Made by a program: the position numbers and the translations under genes. DNA of 41,140 nucleotides from Microscillaceae bacterium. GTDB taxonomy: Bacteria; Bacteroidota; Bacteroidia; Cytophagales; Microscillaceae. The stretch spans positions 1 through 41,140 of the forward strand of contig JAABSX010000037.1 of NCBI GenBank assembly GCA_011390205.1. Reading direction: 5' to 3'. Under the pieces are notes generated by a model. The model saw nothing but the letters and a program-made list of their open reading frames with translations, ran no database searches and was not told the origin of the DNA. The first letter of the stretch is position 1; every line of letters begins with the position of its first letter. Below, piece by piece: positions 1 to 7,854 of this stretch.

Positions 1-55
1 AAAAATAGACAGACTTTAATCTTCTATTTTCAAAAAAATTAGGATTATTGTTATA

Positions 56-2311
56 TCAACTCAAAATCCTCCCCAAACTATTCCCATACAAATCCTGTGC
101 TTTGGCACTTGTTATCAAAGTTTCGCCTTTGACTTTGAAATCTGCTGCACTTACTAGCCCTAAAGCGGCATAAGGGAAATCTGCTTTTTCCATAAAATCT
201 TCAAAGGCTTCTTTGTTTTCGGGTTTGATAGATACGATGACTCGGCTGCCACTTTCACCAAATAGATAAGCATCTTGGCGAATGTTCGGGAAGGTTTTCA
301 CCTCAAAACCGAAGCCTCGAGGCATAGCAGACTCTGCGAGGGCGATGAATAAACCTCCTTCTGAAATGTCGTGGGCAGATTGTAGGTGTCCGTTTCTGAT
401 TAAGCCTTTGACGGTTTGCTGTAGTTTGGCTTCTTGCTCTAGGTCAAAGGCGGGGGCAGTTGATTTTTTGATTTGATGGTAATTATAGACATATTCTGAG
501 CAGGCAATGTCTTCTTTTGCTTCGCCTATCAAGTAAATCAAATCCCCTTCTTGCTTAAAGTCTAGGGTCATGCGGTGTGCAGGGTCTTCCAAAATGCCTA
601 GCATACCAATTGTAGGCGTAGGGAATACAGCATTGCTTACATTGCCTCCGTCTTTGCTGACGGAAGAAGATTGATTGTAAAAACTCACATTTCCACCTGT
701 TACAGGGGTTTCTAGTTTTTCGCAAGCTTTAATAATGCCTTGAATACTTCCCACAAACTGCCAATATACTTCGGGATTGTAAGGATTACCAAAGTTGAGG
801 TTGTTGGTGATGGCTACAGGTTCGCCACCAGCACAGACTACATTGCGTGCCGATTCGCAGACTGCCATCATTGCCCCTACTTCGGGGTCGGCGTGGACGT
901 AGCGTCCGTTGCAATCCACACTAATCACAATGGCTTTGTCGGGTTTGCCGCCTTGTGGGGGTTTTACCCAAACGATGCCCGCATCAGCAGGTTCGGTGCT
1001 GTTGGCATTGGCAGTGCCTACCATAGAGTCGTATTGCTCATAGACCCATTTGCGTGAGCAGATATTGGGGTGGCTGAGTAGAAATTCGGCAATTTTTTGG
1101 TATTCAGCAAGGTCTTTGGGTTCGGGGACTTGGCTAATAGTGAATTTTTTGAATTCTTGGTAGTAGGCAGGTTCTTTGTATTCGCGGTGATAGACGGGTG
1201 CGCCTCCTCCTAGCACGAGTGATTCGGCAGGCATTTGGGCCACTAATTCTCCTCCTTGGTAGAAGTCAAGGTTTTCACCTTCGGTTACTTCTCCGATTTG
1301 GACACAGTTCAAATCCCATTTTTCAAAAATATCTAAAATCGTCTTTTCTTTGCCTTTTTCAGCCACTACAAGCATACGCTCTTGAGACTCAGAAAGCAAA
1401 ATTTCCCAAGCTGTCATATTTTGTTGGCGTAGAGGCACTTTGTCAAGGTCAATCACCATGCCGTGTTTGCCTTTGGCACTCATCTCAGAAGTAGAGCAGA
1501 TAATCCCAGCCGCTCCCATATCTTGCACGCCTATCACACAACCCGAGGCAATCACCTCAAGGGTAGCTTCTAGCAGGAGTTTTTCTTGGAAGGGGTCGCC
1601 TACTTGCACAGCGGGCAGGTCGTCCATAGAGGTTTCGGTGAGGTCTTTGGAGGCAAAAGCTGCCCCGTGAATACCGTCTTTGCCTGTGGCAGAACCTACG
1701 ATAAAAACAGGATTGCCTACGCCATAAGAAATCGCACTGGCAGTTTTGCCCACTTCTACAATCCCTGCCGAGAAAGCATTTACTAAAGGATTAGTATTGT
1801 AACATTCATCAAACATCAGTTCACCTGCCACTGTAGGCACGCCAAAGGCATTGCCATAATCACCAATGCCTTTTACTACTCCTTTGATGAGGTGTTGGGT
1901 ATGTTTTAAGTTAGGGTCTCCAAATCTAAGGGTATTCATTTGGGCAATTGGGCGAGCTCCCATCGTGAAAATATCTCTATTGATGCCACCCACGCCTGTA
2001 GCTGCTCCTTGGTAGGGCTCAAGGGCGGAGGGGTGATTGTGTGATTCTATTTTGAAGGCACAAGCCAAGCCATTGCCTATGTCCACCAGACCCGCATTTT
2101 CTTCACCAGCTTCGGCGAGCATACGGGGAGAAGTTTTGGGTAGTTTTTTGAGCCAGACGATTGAGTTTTTATAAGAGCAATGCTCCGACCACATCACAGC
2201 GTAAGCACTGAGTTCGTTAAAATTGGGTGTACGCCCTAGTATTTCAGTAATTTTCTCGAATTCTCCGTCAAGAAGTCCTAATTTTTTGGCAGTTTCTACG
2301 GTAGGGGTCAT
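56..2311 (-). CDS. purL: Phosphoribosylformylglycinamidine synthase subunit PurL
   Basis: Fourth step of de novo purine synthesis: ATP- and glutamine-dependent conversion of FGAR to FGAM in the cytoplasm. At 751 residues this is the small PurL type, which works with separate PurS and PurQ subunits; neither is in the window. Visible family motifs are WSEHCSYK near residues 41-48, ESHNHPS at 89-95, the glycine-rich stretch GAATGVGG just after it, VQDMGAAGI in the middle of the first half, and GGNVSFYNQS in the second half, giving the expected duplicated AIRS-like architecture. The ATG at 2309-2311 gives a normal N-terminus. It is a single gene, with 215 bases separating it from the radical SAM gene upstream. 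Identification is secure. Confidence 0.97.
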   Translation of the reverse strand: MTPTVETAKKLGLLDGEFEKITEILGRTPNFNELSAYAVMWSEHCSYKNSIVWLKKLPKTSPRMLAEAGEENAGLVDIGNGLACAFKIESHNHPSALEPYQGAATGVGGINRDIFTMGARPIAQMNTLRFGDPNLKHTQHLIKGVVKGIGDYGNAFGVPTVAGELMFDECYNTNPLVNAFSAGIVEVGKTASAISYGVGNPVFIVGSATGKDGIHGAAFASKDLTETSMDDLPAVQVGDPFQEKLLLEATLEVIASGCVIGVQDMGAAGIICSTSEMSAKGKHGMVIDLDKVPLRQQNMTAWEILLSESQERMLVVAEKGKEKTILDIFEKWDLNCVQIGEVTEGENLDFYQGGELVAQMPAESLVLGGGAPVYHREYKEPAYYQEFKKFTISQVPEPKDLAEYQKIAEFLLSHPNICSRKWVYEQYDSMVGTANANSTEPADAGIVWVKPPQGGKPDKAIVISVDCNGRYVHADPEVGAMMAVCESARNVVCAGGEPVAITNNLNFGNPYNPEVYWQFVGSIQGIIKACEKLETPVTGGNVSFYNQSSSVSKDGGNVSNAVFPTPTIGMLGILEDPAHRMTLDFKQEGDLIYLIGEAKEDIACSEYVYNYHQIKKSTAPAFDLEQEAKLQQTVKGLIRNGHLQSAHDISEGGLFIALAESAMPRGFGFEVKTFPNIRQDAYLFGESGSRVIVSIKPENKEAFEDFMEKADFPYAALGLVSAADFKVKGETLITSAKAQDLYGNSLGRILS

Positions 2312-2345
2312 GGGTGTTTGATTTGCGTTTTAAAAAATTCTAAGG

Positions 2346-2353
2346 CAAAGTTA
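2346..2353 (-). promoter_or_regulatory. Possible purL -7 promoter box
   Basis: The minus strand reads TAACTTTG, a perfect match to the Bacteroidota -7 box TAnnTTTG, about 35 bases before the purL start codon. I find no TTTG at the usual -33 distance, so this is only half a promoter. Confidence 0.35.
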
Positions 2354-2472
2354 ATAAGGATTAGGAATTGATAAATAAAAATTTGTGTACAAATCCAAAA
2401 TCTTCTTGTAATCCTGTTCTAAGTTATGAATGATTAGGCTATTAGGTACACTGTTTCATAAATTTATTCATA

Positions 2473-2532
2473 CAGTAGCTTGAGCCTTTGGCTCGGGTAG
2501 TGTACACCCGAAACTGGAGTTTCAGTCTACTG
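2473..2532. repeat. Cloverleaf-like set of inverted repeats
   Basis: A closing stem CAGTAG (2473-2478) / CTACTG (2527-2532) encloses three consecutive hairpins: GAGCC-TTT-GGCTC (2482-2494), CGGGT-7 nt-ACCCG (2494-2510, containing the palindrome GTGTACAC) and GAAAC-TGGA-GTTTC (2510-2523). The closing stem contains the stop codon of the minus-strand radical SAM gene. There is no T-run on either side, so it is not a classical intrinsic terminator. It may be a REP-like element or a transcript-end structure. Confidence 0.55.
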
Positions 2533-3591
2533 ATGTTTTATATCTTTTTCCTGTAATTCTCTTTGTAAAGATTCTCTGAAAGGTAATTTTTTGACTTTTT
2601 GGTAGCGTTTGCATTTTGTGCAAGGGATGTCTTCTCGTGGTGGTTTTTCACCCAGCAGCATGGCTTTGGCATACTGGTATTTCTCACTTTGTAGGCTTTG
2701 GGTGAGTCCGTCTTGGAGTACATTTCCAAAATCCCCAAAATGATTGACACAGCAGCCGAGTAGTTTTCCGTCCCAGTTGATTTGTGGGGCAGTCCAGAGC
2801 TGGAGGCAGGCAGGAGAGTAGAGTTGTTGGTTTTTTTCTTCGTATTCGTTGATGTTGCTTACATCTTGGAGGGTATCTTGCTTTATTTTTTCAGGATTTT
2901 GGATGGGAAATTTTTTGGGTGTGTAGTTAAATTTTGCTTTGAAGTCCATGTTTAATTCTTCTGCAATTTTTTTGGCTTCTAAGATTTGGTGCTCATTATG
3001 CCCAAAGATGATAAATTGCCATTTGAGTTTGGGGTATTTGGCGTTGTATTTTTCTTTGAAGTGGTTAATTTGTTCAATATTATCGAGTACTTGTTGGAGG
3101 TTTCCCCCTTCTCTATAGATTTGATAGGCTTCTTGTGTAGTGCCATCTATGGATACTTTGAGTTTATAAAACTGGTATTTTACAAGGGTTTCTGCCATTC
3201 CGAGGGGGAGGTGATTGAGGTTTACGCCATTGATGGCAGAGAGTTTAATCTTTTTTTGGAAGGCATATTTGATGATTTCGGGCAGTTCGGGGTTTAAGAA
3301 AATCTCTCCGTAGTTAGAGATTTCGATGCTTTGGATGGAGGGGTTTTGCTTGATTAGTTTCTTAAAAGTATCAAGGCTGAGGTTTCCCCAGCCGATGGAA
3401 TTGCCTTTTTGGCGTGTTAGTCTTAGTCCAGTGATGCACAGAGAGCATTTAAGCTGGCATTTGCTAGATACTTCTAGGCGGATATGCCTTGGCTTTGGTT
3501 GGTAGCTTGCGAGGTCTGTGGGCAACTGTCTGCCAAAAAGCCTGTCAGTTTTCAGGACTGAGAATAATCTTTTCCATACTTCCTTTTTCAT
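2527..3591 (-). CDS. Radical SAM/SPASM domain protein
   Basis: A 354-residue iron-sulfur enzyme that would cleave S-adenosylmethionine to start radical chemistry. The cluster motif is CQLKCSLC (CX3CX2C) near residues 43-50. A C-terminal SPASM-type cysteine set follows: a Cys in PACLQLW, the pair LLGCCVN, and PCTKCKRY close to the end. Such proteins often modify peptides or help in glycan or cofactor synthesis, but no precursor peptide is visible nearby, so the substrate is unknown. The ATG at 3589-3591 lies inside the upstream lipoprotein gene (47-base overlap). A TTG at codon 24 would remove the overlap and still keep the cluster motif. Confidence 0.85.
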   Translation of the reverse strand: MKKEVWKRLFSVLKTDRLFGRQLPTDLASYQPKPRHIRLEVSSKCQLKCSLCITGLRLTRQKGNSIGWGNLSLDTFKKLIKQNPSIQSIEISNYGEIFLNPELPEIIKYAFQKKIKLSAINGVNLNHLPLGMAETLVKYQFYKLKVSIDGTTQEAYQIYREGGNLQQVLDNIEQINHFKEKYNAKYPKLKWQFIIFGHNEHQILEAKKIAEELNMDFKAKFNYTPKKFPIQNPEKIKQDTLQDVSNINEYEEKNQQLYSPACLQLWTAPQINWDGKLLGCCVNHFGDFGNVLQDGLTQSLQSEKYQYAKAMLLGEKPPREDIPCTKCKRYQKVKKLPFRESLQRELQEKDIKHQ

Positions 3592-3985
3592 GGGTATTGA
3601 GTGTGAGGTTAAAGTCTGTAAAATGCTCTACAATAAATTCTATATTGTCCTTTTTATTAAGTTCTGAGAACAGTATCAATACCTTATTATCTGCACTTAG
3701 CTTCCAAGTGCCTTGGTCGCTTTGGTTATTTTTGAATATTTGGTAAGTGCCGTCTTTTTCAAATTTGTAGTAGATATCATCTACAAAATCCACTTCTCTC
3801 CAGATTGCATTTTCGGGGAGACTATCTGTGAGGTTTGTGGCTATTTTCATTTCTCTGACTTTCCAAGTGTTGATAATGTCGGTCTGTAGGTCATAGTGAT
3901 TACAGCCAAATACAACACTTAGCAAGAAAATACAAAAGCCGAGTTTTATTTTTGGTAGCATAGATATGATTCTGATATTTTTCAT
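3545..3985 (-). CDS. Lipocalin-like lipoprotein
   Basis: A 146-residue predicted lipoprotein with a hydrophobic signal and lipobox VFGC, lipidated Cys about residue 28. The mature part has the short beta-strand pattern of the lipocalin-like domains common in Bacteroidota lipoproteins: an early NTWKVREM, then KFEKDGTYQIF, QGTWKLS and a terminal hydrophobic strand LILFSE. Its role is unknown; most such proteins are surface or periplasmic with no assigned ligand. Its 3' end overlaps the radical SAM start by 47 bases, which suggests the two are co-transcribed and perhaps translationally coupled. A related fold seems to occur at the right edge of the window (40698 onward). Confidence 0.7.
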   Translation of the reverse strand: MKNIRIISMLPKIKLGFCIFLLSVVFGCNHYDLQTDIINTWKVREMKIATNLTDSLPENAIWREVDFVDDIYYKFEKDGTYQIFKNNQSDQGTWKLSADNKVLILFSELNKKDNIEFIVEHFTDFNLTLNTHEKGSMEKIILSPEN

Positions 3986-4011
3986 GCATCTGTAAGTGGA
4001 TAATTTACAAG

Positions 4012-4019
4012 CAAAAATA
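4012..4019 (-). promoter_or_regulatory. Possible -7 box for lipoprotein/radical SAM pair
   Basis: The minus strand reads TATTTTTG, matching TAnnTTTG, 27 bases upstream of the lipoprotein start. No -33 TTTG is seen at the right distance, and the region is T-rich, so a chance match is possible. Confidence 0.3.
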
Positions 4020-4044
4020 AAGAGAATTATTGATTTGTGGATAG

Positions 4045-5262
4045 TTAGGGCTCGGCGTGTTTATTGTGTCTGGTGATTTTATTTCTGATAAAATCTCTCA
4101 TTTTCATTTTTATCTTTATTTTCTCATCATCTTGGTGCTTTTCTATGACTTTCTTTTTGAGTTTTCTTTCTATAAATTTATGGAGAGGCATAAAAAGAAG
4201 TGCCAAAACTACATTTGCGAACAAGATGAGCATAGGGCTGCCTTCAGCATAGACATCTGCAAAGGGCATAATCATAATCAGGATAAACCGAAATAAGAGC
4301 AGCAACGTCAGGAATATCAGACTTTCAAGGGTATACTGGGGGATGTCAAATTTTCCGAGTGCGAATATTACCCCAAACAATATAATGAAAATAATAAAAA
4401 TGAAAGAGTACTGCACATTGTCTCGCCGTTTTTTATCTTTGATTTCTTTTTCGATGGCACGTTCTTTTTGAATTTTAGCAAGTTGCTCTTTTCTTTCTTT
4501 GATGAAGGTTTTCTCTAGATTTCTAATTTCCTTGGATTTTTCTATCAAAAACACACTGTCTTTTACACTGGTGTGCAAGAGGTAATAATGGTAAGCCTCT
4601 TGGTAATTGCCTACTGTGGCGTAGGCTTCTGAGAGAATAAAACTTGCTTCTTTGATGCCTTCATTGGTATGGGAGTCTTGGGCTATCATCAAAGCCTTGA
4701 GTGCAAACCGCAGTGCTGTCTGGTATTTGGCAAGTTTATAATAAACATCTGCGATGCTGCTGAGAGACTGGGCCGTTCCTTTTTTGTATTGCAGTTCTTC
4801 GAATATTTCTACGGCTCTTTTGTATTTGTCTAGAGCCTGCTTATAGTCGCCTCTGAGTTTATAAATCTCACCAATGTCCAAAAGACATTCAGCTACTTTT
4901 AATCGGTTGTTGTTTTTTTCGGCAAGGGGCAACGCCAGAAAGAGGTATTTTCGGGCACGAGTATAGTCTAGTTTGCTTCTGTAGGCAAGCCCAATGGTTC
5001 TGAGGCTTTGTGAGACTCCCTCTTGATAGTTTACTTTCTGGGCAAGATTAAGTGCTTGCTCTCCATATTTGATAGATTTATCGGGGTCAAAGTTGCGGTA
5101 CTCCCAGGCTAGTGAGGAGAGTACCTCTACTCTTTGTGAATCACGTGCGGCGGGTATGGTCTGTAACAAGCTATCTATGGCATTTTGATTTTGTGCTTGT
5201 GCCAGACTGCCCAGAAAGCATAAAATAGATACAAAAAATGCTTTTACAGAAATGGTGTTCAT
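4045..5262 (-). CDS. TPR-repeat protein with C-terminal membrane segments
   Basis: A 405-residue exported protein. A signal peptide ends near AQA (residues 21-23). Residues of about 35-235 form tandem tetratricopeptide helices (repeated patterns such as GEIYKLRGDYKQALDKYKRA). Next comes a charged coiled-coil stretch rich in K and E (about 240-280), then three hydrophobic segments: YSFIFIIFIILFGVIFAL, a Leu/Ile-rich one and a third near PMLILFANVVLALLFM. A highly basic tail ends the protein. The layout resembles the sensory half of TPR-type histidine kinases or regulators of this phylum, but no kinase, DNA-binding or output domain follows. It probably acts as a membrane-anchored periplasmic scaffold or sensor. 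Partner unknown. Confidence 0.75.
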   Translation of the reverse strand: MNTISVKAFFVSILCFLGSLAQAQNQNAIDSLLQTIPAARDSQRVEVLSSLAWEYRNFDPDKSIKYGEQALNLAQKVNYQEGVSQSLRTIGLAYRSKLDYTRARKYLFLALPLAEKNNNRLKVAECLLDIGEIYKLRGDYKQALDKYKRAVEIFEELQYKKGTAQSLSSIADVYYKLAKYQTALRFALKALMIAQDSHTNEGIKEASFILSEAYATVGNYQEAYHYYLLHTSVKDSVFLIEKSKEIRNLEKTFIKERKEQLAKIQKERAIEKEIKDKKRRDNVQYSFIFIIFIILFGVIFALGKFDIPQYTLESLIFLTLLLLFRFILIMIMPFADVYAEGSPMLILFANVVLALLFMPLHKFIERKLKKKVIEKHQDDEKIKIKMKMRDFIRNKITRHNKHAEP

Positions 5263-5309
5263 TGGTGTTTTAGACTAAAAGTTGATATAGATTTCACCTC
5301 TATAAATAG

Positions 5310-5337
5310 CAAAATTAAAGCCAAGCCTGCTCTCAAA
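5310..5337 (-). promoter_or_regulatory. Possible promoter of the TPR gene
   Basis: The minus strand has TAATTTTG (5310-5317), a match to TAnnTTTG, and TTTG at 5334-5337. The 16-base spacer is slightly short for the usual spacing. It lies about 48 bases upstream of the start codon. Confidence 0.4.
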
Positions 5338-6022
5338 AGTGATTAATATGGCAATAAATGTACTTTGTGTTATAAACTATGACTTGATAAGTAAATAGGC
5401 TGATTACCAATGCATTGCACAAAATAGGGTATAAACTGAATATATTCAGTTACCTAAAAAAAATGTACTTGCTTTTAATAATGGGGCAAATTGCTTTTAG
5501 TCTAATCTGTATGGTATATGAATGTGGTTAAGGCTAACTTTTATTGCATTTTTTGGACTTTATTTCTGCCTGTACCATAGAGAATATGTCCCAGCATTTG
5601 AGGGGACATCGCATGGGAGAGTTGTCTTTTTTCTGAGCGGCAAGGATGGCTGATTCTACTTTCTTCTTTACTTTTTCGTGCATAATATTTTAAAACTCTC
5701 TTTTTATTTAGTGTATTTTTCTGGTTTTTACGTATTTCGGGGTAGGCACTTTTAGGATGTAATCTTTCTCTAAAAGGAAATATGGAAGCCAAGTTGTTCT
5801 TAAGCATTAGAATTAGGTGATGAGGGGTGATTCACACATACATACAACCCATTGCCGAAAACTCATGACTATTCATTCTTCTTTATGTGCATATCTACAA
5901 ACGACTAGATAACTTATGAAAGGGCTTTTTAGTTTGAAAAATCACTTAGTATTAATTTTTATCATTTAATTTACAACCTCAAAACATTCATAAATCTATT
6001 TTTTTCTTTAAAAAGACATAAA
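5338..6022. other. Intergenic region with two palindromes and one doubtful small ORF
   Basis: No convincing gene is seen here. It holds a perfect 10-base palindrome CAATGCATTG (5408-5417) and, 16 bases on, a perfect 18-base palindrome AACTGAATATATTCAGTT (5434-5451), which could be operator sites. A minus-strand frame of 88 codons (5541-5807) begins with ATG and is very rich in Lys and Arg. It has no recognisable domain, signal or promoter and is probably spurious, though a small basic protein cannot be excluded. Confidence 0.5.
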
Positions 6023-6439
6023 ATGCCCAAAATAGCCTACATATCCCCTAAAATACTGATTGATAAGGTAAGTAAATTGGTCAAAGAAAAATGGGTCAAT
6101 GGCAGCGAACAAACTCAAAAAGGTACGACTGAAGCGAAACCCAATAAAAAAGCACAAGCATCAATAGAAGAGGAAACATCTCTGCCTGATTGGGCAAAAC
6201 TAGGCGACACTTCGGAGCTTGTGCCCGAACTCCAAGACAGCACTGACAGCACTGATGCCCAAGAAGAGGATACACGCTTTCAAATTTCTTTGCAAGACCT
6301 CAAAACGATGCACACTTCTCTGGTGCATTTCCAAAAATACCTCAAAGCAAAAGGACAGACCCAAAGAGCCCAAGAGGTGGCTGCCCTCCACGAAAAGGTG
6401 GATGGATTTATCAGAATACAAGAGTCTTTGGGAGAGTAA
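6023..6439 (+). CDS. Small protein of unknown function, paralogue A
   Basis: A 138-residue soluble protein with no signal peptide and no family I recognise. It has three parts: a conserved-looking N-terminus with ISPK at residues 7-10, an acidic, low-complexity Ser/Thr/Glu/Asp linker (about 25-85), and a C-terminal helical pair (88-130, ISLQDLKT to DGFI). The first and last parts match the protein at 14022-14363: 17 identities in the 43-residue C-terminal block by hand count, and ISPK at exactly the same residue positions. This argues strongly that both are real genes and members of one family. It is convergent with the M16 gene, with only 6 bases between stops. Confidence 0.75.
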   Translation: MPKIAYISPKILIDKVSKLVKEKWVNGSEQTQKGTTEAKPNKKAQASIEEETSLPDWAKLGDTSELVPELQDSTDSTDAQEEDTRFQISLQDLKTMHTSLVHFQKYLKAKGQTQRAQEVAALHEKVDGFIRIQESLGE

Positions 6440-6445
6440 TTTGAT

Positions 6446-7732
6446 TTATTTATCTCCCACTACTACTTCTATCAGATGGGCTGTATCCAAGTATTTCCTT
6501 GCCATTTCCCGTATTTCTTCGGGGCTGATTTGCTGTATGGTCTGCAGACAAGTCTGGTAAAACTCATAGCCTAGCTGGTTAAAATAAATAGATTTGAATA
6601 CTTCTGCAAGTTCAAAAGGTGTATTGAGCATCCCTGCAAAAGCCCCTAGCATATAGCTTCTGACTGTGCTGAGCTCGTCTTCTGTGATGAGTTCTTCTTG
6701 TAGTATTCGGATTTCCTTGTAGATTTCGTCCAGTGTCTGCTGTGTCAGTTCTTTTTTTACATCTGTGCCTATCACCCAGTAACCTGCTCGGCGCAGCATA
6801 GCCAGTTGGGAGTAGATGCCATAAGTAAAGCCTTTCTCTTCTCGGATATTTTTCATCAGTCTAGAGCCATAGTAGCCTCCCAGTATTTCATTGACGACTG
6901 CTATTTTGGGGTAATCAGGGTGTGATTTGGTAAACAATGCCCCTCCCACACGGATAGAAGATTGTAATTTATCAGGGCGTACTATCAGTTGTTTTCTTTC
7001 TTGTGGGAGTATAGGCGAGATGAGATCAGTGTTTTCTTCTGTATTCTCCAGGCCTTGGATGGGCCATTTTTCTATTTTTTGGAAGATTTGCTGCCCTTGT
7101 TCTTCTTTAAAATTTCCTATCAATATTAAATCAAAAGGCTTTTGGTAGAGATACTTCTGGTAGTGGGTCTGTAGGTCTGAAGTCTGTATCTGTGTTACAT
7201 CTTCTGCTTTCAAGACCCTGCCATAGGAGTGTTCTTCTCCAAAAAGATTTTCTTTGAATTTTACGGAAGCAAGGAAGGCGTTTTTTTCGAGGCTGACTTC
7301 TATATTTTGCAGAGTAAGCGCTTTGAGCTGTTGCAGCTCTTCCTCAGGGAATGAAGGTTGCTGGATTAACTCTTCCAATATTTCAAAAAATTTTTCCATA
7401 TAGCGTGATAAGCCCATGATGCTGATACTGAGCCTTTCTAAACCTTGATTAAACTCAATAAAACCGCCCAGCTGGTCTATGGCTTCGTTTATCTGGGTAG
7501 AGCTTCTTGATTTTGTGCCTTCTCCTAGCATTTTAATCATAAAAAAAGAAGCGCCGTGCTGCTGCTCATAGTGGCTGCCTGCCTGAAAGATGAGTTCTAT
7601 CTTAAACACCTCTTGTACTCCCGCCTTGAGTGTATGGCAGCGGATGCCATTGGAGAGTACTTGGTTAGATAATGGCAAGATGTCTAAGTGTTTTATTGTC
7701 TGAAAAGTGGGTGGCGTATTTCTGTCAAGCAT
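6446..7732 (-). CDS. M16-family peptidase-like protein, catalytically defective
   Basis: A homologue of the M16 zinc peptidase family (pitrilysin/mitochondrial processing peptidase). Recognisable features are the N-terminal QAGSHYEQQHGAS region, the LQQLKALTLQNIE segment, PFDLILIGNF, and the C-terminal half with LGGYYGSRLMKNIREEKGFTYGIYS. The zinc motif HxxEH is missing: where it should occur the sequence is SFFMIKMLGEGT, so this should be the non-catalytic partner of a heterodimer or a binding protein. No active M16 partner lies beside it. An ATG at 7820-7822 would add 30 odd residues, but that stretch contains a strong terminator hairpin, so I place the start at 7730-7732. Confidence 0.85.
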   Translation of the reverse strand: MLDRNTPPTFQTIKHLDILPLSNQVLSNGIRCHTLKAGVQEVFKIELIFQAGSHYEQQHGASFFMIKMLGEGTKSRSSTQINEAIDQLGGFIEFNQGLERLSISIMGLSRYMEKFFEILEELIQQPSFPEEELQQLKALTLQNIEVSLEKNAFLASVKFKENLFGEEHSYGRVLKAEDVTQIQTSDLQTHYQKYLYQKPFDLILIGNFKEEQGQQIFQKIEKWPIQGLENTEENTDLISPILPQERKQLIVRPDKLQSSIRVGGALFTKSHPDYPKIAVVNEILGGYYGSRLMKNIREEKGFTYGIYSQLAMLRRAGYWVIGTDVKKELTQQTLDEIYKEIRILQEELITEDELSTVRSYMLGAFAGMLNTPFELAEVFKSIYFNQLGYEFYQTCLQTIQQISPEEIREMARKYLDTAHLIEVVVGDK

Positions 7733-7749
7733 TTTTCTTGTAGATTTAT

Positions 7750-7782
7750 AAAAAAACCTTGCAAACGATGAGTAAGCAAGGT
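7750..7782 (-). terminator. Intrinsic terminator after porV
   Basis: On the minus strand, ACCTTGC (7776-7782) pairs with GCAAGGT (7756-7762) across a 13-base loop and runs into seven T (7750-7756). It lies about 70 bases past the porV stop codon and before the preferred M16 start, so it should end the porU-porV transcript. Confidence 0.75.
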
Positions 7783-7854
7783 AGTGTAAATTTGTTTTGC
7801 GAAGATACTTAAGAATTATCAAAAAGTGCTGTGATTCTAAAGTAGCTTTTCTTT

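Noticed and set aside
2473-2532. tRNA gene suggested by the cloverleaf fold
   Set aside because: Closing stem is 6 bp, arm loops are 3, 7 and 4 bases, there is no anticodon arm of proper size, no TTC loop sequence and no discriminator/CCA end.
5541-5807. 88-codon minus-strand gene
   Set aside because: Very basic, low-quality composition, no promoter, no domain or signal and no recognised homologue. Mentioned only inside the intergenic entry.
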